In this document: piece by piece, positions 18,000 through 26,687 of the stretch
Layout: each line of letters opens with the position of its first letter
Numbering within the stretch: the stretch's first letter is position 1
Source of the DNA: a bacterium
Lineage (GTDB): Bacteria; Bacillota_I; Bacilli_A; Mycoplasmatales; Mycoplasmoidaceae
Assembly (NCBI GenBank): GCA_017633835.1
Contig: JAGBOP010000008.1
Location: 1 to 26,687, forward strand
Reading direction: 5' to 3'
DNA: 26,687 nucleotides
The notes under the pieces: generated by a model
The model's database searches: none
What the model was told of the DNA's origin: nothing
What the model saw: only the letters and a program-made list of their open reading frames with translations
Program-made: the position numbers and the translations under genes

Positions 18000-20004
18000 T
18001 TTCTTCTTTTAACTCCTTTTCTGAAATAATCTTAATTCCTCATTCTTTAGCTTTTTCTAACTTGCTGCTTGGATCTTTACCTAATACCAAGTAGTTAGTT
18101 GATTTAGTAATGTTAGTAACCACTTTCCCAAAATATTTTTGTTCAATGAGTTTTACTAACTCATCCCGTGGTTCGTCAAACTTTCCTGTTACGGCAAATG
18201 TCTTACCAAAAAATGGTGAATTAGCATTTGCAGTTGCATATGCCACTGGCTTTTTGTAAGTAAAGTTGACTCCTAAATCTTTTAAGCTATTAATGATGGC
18301 TAAATTATTATTATCTCTAAAATAATTATATATAGCAGTTGCTACTTTATCCCCAATGTCTTTGATTTCTAATAATTCATCCATTGAAGCATTAATTAAA
18401 TTATCAATATTATTAAAGTGTTTAGCAAGTACGGTGGATGTAGCAATTCCCACGTACATAATTCCTAGCCCAGTAAGAATGTGTTCTAGTGATAATTCCT
18501 TACTTTTGGTAATATTATCTAAAATCTTATTTAATGATTTATGTTTAATGTGCAAATCTAATTCAATAATTTCATCATAATGATCTTTTAAATGGTAAAG
18601 ATCAAGGATGTTAGTAAGGAAATGATGGTCGTAGAATTTATTGATGGTAGCATCACTTAATCCTTGAATGTCCATGCATTCCTTACTACAAAAGTAAACT
18701 AATTGGGCAATAATCTTACCTTTACAGTTCGGATTAGGACAATATAAATCAACTTCTTCTTCACCCCGTTTAACTAATAAAGTATGACATACCGGACATA
18801 CATTCGGAATTTCAAATTGTCTTACATCATCATGACGCATACTAATAATTGGGTTAGAAATTTTTGGAATTACTTCGGCAGCTTTGTAAATATTAACGTA
18901 GTCATTTAATTGAATATCACGGTCTTTAATGTAATCAGCATTATGCAATGTGGCATATTCAATGACACTTCCATTAATCTTAACTGGAATCAATTTAGCA
19001 GTAAAGCTGATTTTACCAGTTCGTCCTACGTCCGTAATAATTTGGGTTAATTTGGTTTGAGCAATCGTTGGGGGATATTTATAAGCAATGGCAAATTTAG
19101 GAAATTTACTAGTGGTACCAAGTAAGGGATATAAGGATCGATCATTTAATTTGATAACTACCCCATCAACATCATAGTCAAGTAATCTTCGTTGCTTTTC
19201 AAATCAATCAATGTATTGCATAATGCCATCAATTCCGTGAACTTTTTTAATGACATCTAAGGCAACCGGAAAGTGATTTTGTGCTAAAAAATGTAATGAT
19301 TCTTCTTGGGTTTTAAACTTTTCATCAAGATAAAGCGGAATGTAATAAAACCATGCACTTAAATGCCGGGATCTAGTTACTTTCGGATCTAAATTACGTA
19401 ATGCCCCACTTGCCGTATTGCGCGTATTCATGAAGTTCATATCTGCTTCATTTAGTTGCAATAAAACGTGTTTAGGCATGTACACTTCCCCTCTAGCTTC
19501 AAAGTTTTGCAAGTAAGGAATTGTGAGTGGAATGGTGTTAATTGTTTTAACGTTGGCAGTAACGTCTTCTCCTTCTTTTCCATCCCCTCTAGTTAATGCG
19601 TATTGCAATTTTCCATCTTGATAAACACAAGAAATGCTTAATCCATCAATTTTTGGTTCACAAATAAAGTCAAGTTCAGTTTCTTTAGTTTGCTTAATAA
19701 TGTTTTGCACAAAACTAGTAATGTCGTTTAGATTATAGGAATTTTCAAGCGAGAGCATTGGTTCATGGTGCAAATGCTTAATAAACTTATCACTTGCTTG
19801 CCCTCCCACTCTTACGGTGGGGGAATTAGGATCAGCAAATTCAGGATGTTCAAATTCTAATTTTTCTAATTCCTTTAATTTTTGGTCAAACGTATAATCA
19901 TCAACCGTTGGTTGATTTAATACGTAATATTCATAATTTCACTTATGCAATTGTTTGCGTAAGTCATCAATTTTTTGTTTTATTTCTTCGTTTTTTGTTT
20001 TCAT
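17992..20004 (-). CDS. ligA: NAD-dependent DNA ligase LigA
   Basis: 670 aa, the family's typical length. LigA seals nicks using NAD+ in replication and repair. The Ia domain begins LRKQLHKWNYEYYVLNQPT. The adenylated lysine is Lys118 in CEPKIDGLSIS. Later nucleotidyltransferase motifs are ALTRGDGKEGEDVTAN, EARGEVYMP and YDVDGVVIKLND. The OB fold follows. The zinc finger has four Cys in CPVCHTLL and YCPNPNC. A helix-hairpin-helix domain follows and the C-terminal BRCT ends LVLGKDPSSKLEKAKEWGI. It heads the unit that runs to nusG. A -10/-35 pair lies just upstream, so close that the mRNA leader would be only about 6 nt. The 3' end overlaps cysS. Confidence 0.96.
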
Positions 20005-20016
20005 GTTTTCACTTTA

Positions 20017-20044
20017 ATTTTATGAAAAAGTAACTAATAAACAA
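20017..20044 (-). promoter_or_regulatory. Candidate ligA promoter
   Basis: On the minus strand, TTGTTT (20039-20044) and TAAAAT (20017-20022) are separated by 16 bp, with the -10 only 12 nt from the ligA ATG. No Shine-Dalgarno intervenes, so transcripts would be nearly leaderless. Confidence 0.4.
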
Positions 20045-20161
20045 AAAAATAAACAAAATTAAGTTAAAAGGAATTGATTAATTTATTCATAATTAATTTT
20101 TGACATTAATCAGAAGCAATTTTGGTTTATTTTTTATTTATTTGTCACAAGAGTAATAAAA

Positions 20162-20185
20162 AAATAACCAGCGAACTGGTTATTT
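20162..20185 (-). terminator. Terminator downstream of tRNA-Gly
   Basis: AAATAACCAG / CTGGTTATTT form a 10-bp stem closed by a CGAA tetraloop, followed on the minus strand by TTTTTTATTA. It begins 11 nt after the tRNA 3' end. Confidence 0.85.
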
Positions 20186-20196
20186 CTTACTTCTTA

Positions 20197-20270
20197 TGGA
20201 GCAGATGACGAGAATTGAACTCGCGTTGCAACCTTGGCAAGGTCGTGTTCTACCACTGAACTACATCTGC
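20197..20270 (-). tRNA. tRNA-Gly, anticodon GCC
   Basis: The minus strand folds into a complete cloverleaf of 74 nt. Acceptor GCAGATG pairs with CATCTGC. The D stem is GTTC/GAAC, the anticodon stem CGACC/GGTTG, and the loop TTGCCAA carries anticodon GCC. The T stem is GCGAG/CTCGT with the TTCAATT loop. The discriminator is T and the 3' CCA is encoded in the DNA. GCC reads GGC and GGU codons. It is a unit of its own between two minus-strand terminators. Confidence 0.95.
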
Positions 20271-20282
20271 ACTTATGTTTAA

Positions 20283-20291
20283 ATTTTAACA
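20283..20291 (-). promoter_or_regulatory. Extended -10 promoter of tRNA-Gly
   Basis: The minus strand reads TGTTAAAAT, a TGn-extended -10 element, 12 nt before the tRNA 5' end. The region upstream is AT-only and lacks a clear -35. Confidence 0.45.
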
Positions 20292-20338
20292 TATTTTTTT
20301 AAAAATAAAAATTTTTTGAAAAAATTAATTTAATAAAA

Positions 20339-20365
20339 AAGAATTGAGTTTTTACCTCAATTCTT
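20339..20365 (-). terminator. Terminator of the ispF-hpt-ftsH-serS unit
   Basis: GAATTGAG / CTCAATTC stem (extended by A-T pairs) with a 7-nt loop is followed on the minus strand by TTTTTTATTA, about 23 nt after the serS stop. Confidence 0.85.
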
Positions 20366-20387
20366 CATGTGGTTATTTTATATTTAA

Positions 20388-21662
<1,275 letters not shown>

Positions 21663-21678
21663 ATTTCATTCTCCTTAA

Positions 21679-24003
21679 TTATTCAGGTTGTTTTGGATTG
21701 TTTTCATCATTATTATTATCATTATTTTCTTCTTCACCATGATGATCTTGGTCATCATGATGGTCTTGGGAATTATTAGATGTTGATAAAAATTCTTTCT
21801 TTTCTTCATCAAACAAGTAACGTTCATCCAATTGGTGCGTATCAATTAAATAATGAATGCGAGCTACTACTTCATCCGGTAGTTTTTTATTTTCGTGAAT
21901 ATAAAGAATTTGGGACCGATTAATGGTTTCTAAAATCAATAAACTTTCAACAATTAAATGCAATTCATGTTGATTATCCTTAATCGTTTTTTTAGCAAAT
22001 TCATAGCGTTCTTGTAAAATTGCTTCAATTTTAGCATCAATTAGTTGAGCACTTTTTTCACTGTATTCTACTCGGTACGGATTATGTTCACCTTCACTAG
22101 CAACATATTGCATCAATCCTAAATCAGTCATACCTAATTGCGTAACCATTGCTTTAGCAATGTTAGTTGCTTTATATAAGTCATTGGATGCTCCAGTGGA
22201 AATATTATCAAGACCAAAATTAACTTCTTCAGAGGCTCTACCCCCTAACGTGGAAGCTATTAAACCAAGTAAATCAGTTTTGGTTTGAATTTGCATTTCT
22301 TGCACCGATGGAGTTTGAATGGTATACCCCGCTGCCTTTCCGCGGGGAATAATTGTAATTTTTTCCACCACATCCGAACCTTTGGTATAAAGGCCAACTA
22401 AAGCATGACCCCCTTCATGAAAGGCAATTTGTTTACGTTCTTCAAAGGTTGTTTTTTTGGTATGCTTTGCTGGTCCAGCTACCACCCGGTCAATGGCTTC
22501 ATCCATATCTTCCATGCTAATTACGACATTATTTTTTCTTACTGCTAGTAACGCAGCTTCATTTAAGATATTTTCAAGTTGAGCACCACTAAAACCAGGG
22601 GTTCTTCGAGCAATGTCTTCTAAACTAACTTTGGAAGATAAATTCTTATTCCGAGCATGAATCTTTAAAATTTCCACCCGTTCGGCAATATCTGGCAAGT
22701 TAATTGGAATTTGGCGGTCAAACCGACCTGGCCGCAAAATAGCTTCATCAAGCATGTCTAGTCGGTTCGTAGCAGCAATCACAATCACGCCCTTGTCAGT
22801 ACCAAATCCATCCATTTCTGCTAGTAATTGGTCAACGGTTTGGTTGGCAAGATTGGAATCACCAATACGATTATTGGATCTTTTACCTGCTACTGCATCA
22901 ATTTCATCAATAAAGATAATTGAAGGAGCTACTTTTTTAGCTTTACTAAACAAATCACGAATTCTTTTTGCTCCAACTCCAACAAGCATGTCTTCAAAAG
23001 ACGACCCACTAGTTTGAAAGAATGGAACGTTGGCTTCCCCTGCCACTGCTTTAGCAAGCAAGGTTTTACCAGTACCCGGAGGACCATACAAAATAACCCC
23101 TTTAGGAATTCTTGCTCCCATTGCGGCATATTTCTTTGGTCGCTTTAAGAAGTCAACAATTTCTTCTAGTTCATATTTTTCTTCCCCAATTCCCCCTACA
23201 TCACTAAATTTAACGTTAGTTTTTGTTTGGGTTGCTTGGGTTTTACCCATTGAAAATAAATCAGACCCCATTAAGCCAGCTGATCCCTTACTAGAAATTC
23301 AAAAAGTACCAATGATTAGTAAGATAAATACAACTAGCATTAACGCTTCAAAAAATACTCCCCAGTTAAAACTGTAAGATGGGAATGACCAACTTGGTGA
23401 ACGTAAATAAATGTATTTTAAAAAGTTAGCAGCACTAAAATCTTGTTCATTATTGAAATATTGAATTCATGATTGCACAATGTTCCCAGATGTAACATTA
23501 GGTGGTAATTTGGAAATATCAATAACATTTCCATTACCAACTTGGACTGCAGTTGGACCAGTACTATTATGGTAAATGGAGAACATAAATTGCATTTTTC
23601 CAATGGGACTATTTGCTAAATAACATAAATAAGTGGTTTTAGTAGCAGTTTCAACTTGGGGAGAAATTGAAGCATCTTGTAAGTTACCATTACTAATTGC
23701 TAAATAACCATCGGTTCCAGTTTCAATAATGAAATCATTTTTGATTTTATTTAGATTGGTGTCATTAACTTCCTGCTTAGTAGCAGTTAAATACTGCTTA
23801 GAAGTAGGAGTGGATTGTACCACCACGTCGGACGTGCGAGGAATGAGAACAGCACATAAAATCACAATAATGATAACAATGAGAAGAGCCCCAAGCACTA
23901 GTTTTCAAACTAGACCTTTGTGCTTAGGTTTACTTAAACCATTTTTGTTATCATTATTGCTTGTTGAATCAACTTTTTTTTCTTGATCTTTTTTTCTAAA
24001 CAT
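21679..24003 (-). CDS. ftsH: ATP-dependent zinc metalloprotease FtsH
   Basis: 774 aa, longer than the roughly 640-aa typical FtsH. The hexameric membrane AAA+ protease degrades misfolded membrane and regulatory proteins. A basic N-terminus is followed by TM1 (about 35-56), an extracytoplasmic domain of roughly 150 residues, and TM2 at about 214-236. AAA motifs are Walker A GPPGTGKT at 307-314, Walker B IIFIDEIDAV (Asp366, Glu367) and the arginine-finger region RPGRFDRQ. The protease site is HEGGH at 529-533. A further zinc-ligand region GGRASEEVNFG follows. The last 30 or so residues are a His/Asp/Asn-rich tail containing DHHDDQDHH. It follows hpt by 22 nt, the conserved hpt-ftsH pair. The start ATG at 24003 has no strong Shine-Dalgarno. 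Confidence 0.96.
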
Positions 24004-24025
24004 CTAATCTATCAATAAATTTTTA

Positions 24026-24598
24026 TTAAGAGTTTTTCTTATAGTATTTGTCTTTCAAAACACCAACGCAATTTAAATTGCGGTATTTGTTTTGGTAGTC
24101 AAGACCATAACCAACAAGAAAAACATTTTCGACATCTAAACAAGTATGAATCGTGTAATTCTTAATGTAATCTAAGCGTTTATTTTTTTGGTTAAATAGA
24201 AAGAGAAACTTAATTTCTTTTGGTTCATACTTCATTATTTCATCATAAACTAACTTCGTAGTCAAACCAGTGCTAATAATATCATCAATCACTAACACCG
24301 ACTTGTTCTTAATTAACTTCTTGGTATTTTCAGCTAAATCAAGGTTTAATTGTGGACTGTGAGCCCGTTCTTCTTGTCCTTCAAACGAAGCAAAGCGCAT
24401 AAAGTCAGTAATTAATGAAAATTTTAATTGCGTTAAGACTTGACCATAAACCGCAATACAACCATCTAAAATGCCAATGGTTACTACTGGGGAGCGAGTT
24501 CCTTTGAATTCAGCGTTCGCTCATTTGGCACCTTCTTTAATAGCGTTTTTGATATCACTATTGGTGTAAATCACATCTTGTAAATACTTATTTTTCAT
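24026..24598 (-). CDS. hpt: Hypoxanthine phosphoribosyltransferase
   Basis: 190 aa, the usual length. It salvages hypoxanthine (and guanine) with PRPP to IMP/GMP; Mollicutes depend on purine salvage. The PRPP-binding motif is VLVIDDIISTGLT at about residues 101-113, with the two acidic residues in place. The C-terminal purine-binding segment is FLVGYGLDYQNKYRNL, followed by GVLK. The N-terminal GILDGCIAVYGQ matches the usual GvL-GsfvF-aDL region. AGGAG lies 11 nt before the ATG. The start overlaps the ispF 3' end by 11 nt; ftsH follows 22 nt later. This is the conserved hpt-ftsH neighbourhood without tilS between. Confidence 0.95.
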
Positions 24599-25115
24599 TG
24601 TCTTCTTCTCCTGAATGAATTAATAAAATTGTAGCATAGCATGTCACTAATGAGGTATGGGGGTCATTATGAAATAAGTGATGTTCAGCCCTGGTGGCAT
24701 GCAGACTAATATCATTAGTATGTAACAATTGACATAAATTAGCCATCAGTTGTTTTTTAATTGGCATTAACATCAATACATCTGACTCAAATACAATCGA
24801 AAGATTGTTAATCATATACCCCATGGCATGCATTTCTTTTAAAGCATAAGCTAAAATTAATTGGGAATTAATTCCCTTAATTTTCGCATCAGTATCTTTA
24901 AAGTATGTACCAATATCATCCTTTCCCATCGCATTTAAAATGCTATTAGCAATGGCATGTAAAATAAGATCTCCGTCCGAGTGAGCATCCACATAATATG
25001 GCAAATCAATTGGTGCGGATGCTAAAATAAGTGGTTTTTGCTTTGCTTGCGGATCATTATTTTTTAATAAATAATGATGATCAATTGCATTTCCAATGCG
25101 ATATTTAAGTTTCAT
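24588..25115 (-). CDS. ispF: 2-C-methyl-D-erythritol 2,4-cyclodiphosphate synthase (divergent)
   Basis: 175 aa, near the usual 155-170. IspF cyclises CDP-ME-2-phosphate to MEcPP in the MEP isoprenoid pathway. Zinc ligands are retained as D12-x-H14 in RIGNAIDHH and H53 in HSDGDLILHAI. The signature GDIG-x-F-DTD appears as DDIGTYFKDTD, followed by KIKGINS. The C-terminal nucleotide-binding part is divergent: the usual ATT-E-LGF-GR reads ATRAEHHLFHND. The protein ends with a charged GEEDNEK tail. It is the first gene of the unit to serS, divergent from folD across 32 bp. MEP enzymes are present in only some Mollicutes, so it hints at lineage. Activity should not be assumed given the altered C-terminal motif. 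Confidence 0.88.
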   Translation of the reverse strand: MKLKYRIGNAIDHHYLLKNNDPQAKQKPLILASAPIDLPYYVDAHSDGDLILHAIANSILNAMGKDDIGTYFKDTDAKIKGINSQLILAYALKEMHAMGYMINNLSIVFESDVLMLMPIKKQLMANLCQLLHTNDISLHATRAEHHLFHNDPHTSLVTCYATILLIHSGEEDNEK

Positions 25116-25147
25116 AATGTTTTATTTTAATAAAATAATTAATAAAT
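25116..25147. promoter_or_regulatory. Divergent ispF/folD promoter region
   Basis: The 32-bp gap holds the 13-bp perfect palindrome ATTTTAATAAAAT at 25124-25136. Each arm reads TAAAAT, a -10-like hexamer, for one direction: 11 nt before the folD ATG and 8 nt before the ispF ATG. No Shine-Dalgarno is visible on either side. Confidence 0.5.
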
Positions 25148-26020
25148 ATGAAAAGTAAAATAATTAATGGAAAAGAAATTGCAGCCAAAATAAACGATGA
25201 AAGTATGCAATTATTGCATGCTCATTTAAACAAAAGAAATCCGAAATTAGTCATCTTTTATTTTGGTTACAATGCTAGCAGTGAAATTTACATTAAGTAT
25301 AAGTGTAAAAGTGCAAGTAAATTTAACATTGACGTAGATGTCATCCATGAATTAAACGCAAGTGAACAAGATATGATCAACTTGATTAGCAAGGCTAATG
25401 CTGATCAGGATGTGGATGGAATCATGGTGCAATTACCAATTAACATTCCTCAGATCAATGTCCAAAAAGTGCTAGATACCATTGATATTAACAAAGATGT
25501 TGATGGTTTAACCAGTTGAAATTTAGGGCAAGTATGAACAAGAAATGACTACTTGCTAGCTTCGTGCACTGCCCTTGCTTGCATGCAAGTATTCAAGGAA
25601 ATTAATTATGATTTGCAAGGTAAGCAAGTATGCATTATTGGCAGCACGATTGTGCTTGGAAAACCATTAGCAGGAATGTTAAACCAATTACATGCTACGG
25701 TAAGTTTGCTCAATTCCTTTACTCCTAACTTATCAACTTACACCAAATTTGCGGACGTAATTGTTAGTGCCACGGGCATTAAACATTTATTAAGCAAAGA
25801 GATGGTAAAAAAAGATGTGGTGTTAATTGACGTTGGTAGTAACAAAGATGAAAATAATGTTACCCACGGCGATTTTGACCCAACTGAATTTACTGACATT
25901 GCCTCAGTAATTTCCCCAAGTCCAGGTGGAATTGGTCCCATTACCATTAGTATGTTAATGCACAATGTTATTAAAGCGTATGTGCACCATTTAGCAAGAA
26001 CAAATAATAAAGGAGATTAA
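25148..26020 (+). CDS. folD: Methylenetetrahydrofolate dehydrogenase/cyclohydrolase FolD
   Basis: 290 aa, the bifunctional FolD length. It interconverts 5,10-methylene-THF and 10-formyl-THF, supplying formyl groups. The catalytic Tyr-x3-Lys is Tyr48/Lys52 in SSEIYIKYKCK. The folate region reads DGIMVQLPI and NKDVDGLTSWN. The NADP-binding loop is CIIGSTIVLGKPLAG (usually GRSNIVGKP) and the C-terminal signature is SPSPGGIGPITISML (usually TPVPGGVGPMT). Trp at 25520-25522 and 25535-25537 are TGA. It starts a plus-strand unit with alaS 5 nt downstream. No Shine-Dalgarno precedes it, and a TAAAAT lies 11 nt before the ATG, suggesting a leaderless message. The small deviations in both glycine loops are conservative. 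Confidence 0.95.
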
Positions 26021-26025
26021 TAATT

Positions 26026-26687
26026 ATGAAAAAATTAAGTGCCAAAGAATTACGGGAAGCATGAATTAAATTCTTTGAAAAAAATAACCATTTATATGTG
26101 GAAAGTAAATCGTTAATTCCAGATCATGATCCATCATTACTTTGAATTAACTCTGGGGTTGCTACTTTAAAGAAATATTTCTCGGGACAATTAAATCCCC
26201 CTGCTCCACGGTTAGTTAACTTACAAAAAGCAGTAAGAACTAATGATATTGAAAACGTTGGGAAAACTGCTAGACACCACACCTTCTTTGAAATGATGGG
26301 CAACTTCTCAATTGGTGATTACTTTAAAGAAGATGCCATTAAGTTTGCGTATGATTTTTTAATTAATAATTTGGAAATCCCAAAAGAAAAACTTTACATT
26401 ACTGTTTATAAAGACGATGAACTAGCATATAAAACTTGAAAGGAATGTGGCATGCCTGAAAACCACATCTTTAAAGAAGGTAGGGATCGTAACTTCTGGG
26501 ATGTTGGTAATGGCCCATGCGGCCCATGTACCGAAATTTACTATGACCGCGGGGAAAAATATGACTTTGACCATTTAGGTATTAAATTATTAGAAGATGA
26601 TATTGAAAATGACCGGGACGTAGAAATTTGAAACATTGTCTTTAGTGAATTTAATAACAATGGTAAAAATGAATACAGTGAACTAAA
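26026..26687 (+). CDS. alaS: Alanyl-tRNA synthetase, 5' part (continues past window)
   Basis: The first 220 residues are visible, cut by the window end. AlaRS is a class II synthetase recognising the G3-U70 pair of tRNA-Ala. The N-terminal catalytic domain is clear: [10 protein letters not shown] at the start, [38 protein letters not shown] followed by [12 protein letters not shown], then [25 protein letters not shown] at 26011-26015 lies 10 nt before the ATG. The gene follows the folD stop by 5 nt. Conserved Trp residues in EAWIKFF, LLWINSG and VEIWN are encoded by TGA. Editing and C-Ala domains are outside the window. Confidence 0.96.

Noticed and set aside
20100..20130. TTGACA on the plus strand suggesting a promoter
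   Set aside because: No acceptable -10 lies 16-18 bp downstream and no plus-strand gene follows; the next genes are on the minus strand.
23030..23377. 115-aa plus-strand open frame in ftsH
   Set aside because: It is antisense to the FtsH AAA domain and TM2 region, which are fully conserved on the minus strand.

Overview
The window comes from a Mollicutes-type (Mycoplasmatota) chromosome. It is strongly AT-rich and closely packed, and TGA is read as tryptophan (genetic code 4). Nearly every gene is interrupted at TGA under the standard code, but reads through into an intact, family-typical protein when TGA is Trp; one example is the conserved Trp of the UppS DGNGRW motif. The exact genus cannot be fixed from the sequence alone. 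FolD, a divergent IspF and UppS occur together, with several conserved Firmicutes-like gene clusters.

Layout. (1) 1-3357: the end of an unrecognised soluble protein gene, a convergent multi-pass membrane protein (FAR-17a/Pr6Pr-like, with a large inserted domain), and a divergent 150-aa small membrane protein with a lipobox. (2) 3619-9053, minus strand: the ribosome and envelope cluster rpsB-tsf-pyrH-frr-uppS-cdsA, followed by rpmF with its own promoter. (3) 9112-13902: a 96-aa two-TM protein on the minus strand, then three tightly linked plus-strand genes that look like the core of a type IV secretion system. These are a VirB2-pilin-like two-TM peptide, a VirB6/TrbL-like polytopic protein, and a VirB4-type ATPase carrying an N-terminal VirB3-like membrane hairpin. 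No relaxase, coupling protein or integrase is visible, so this looks like a chromosomal, possibly repurposed conjugation or DNA/protein translocation apparatus. (4) 13948-20004, minus strand: ligA-cysS-rlmB-(SigH-like sigma factor)-rpmG-secE-nusG, matching the classical Bacillus sigH/nusG neighbourhood. (5) 20162-20365: tRNA-Gly(GCC) as its own unit between two terminators. (6) 20388-25115, minus strand: ispF-hpt-ftsH-serS. (7) 25148-end, plus strand: folD and the 5' part of alaS, divergent from ispF across 32 bp.

Functionally, most of the window is core information processing (translation factors, ribosomal proteins, three aminoacyl-tRNA synthetases, tRNA, ligase, NusG) and membrane/envelope work (SecE, CdsA, UppS, FtsH). 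The part most likely to be new biology is the isolated T4SS-like module, which shares a terminator with the operon that encodes the alternative sigma factor. Several first genes of transcription units (folD, ispF, ligA, the pilin-like gene) have a -10-like hexamer only 7-12 nt before the ATG and no clear Shine-Dalgarno, which suggests leaderless mRNAs. Operon-internal genes mostly carry AGGAG or AAGGA sites.
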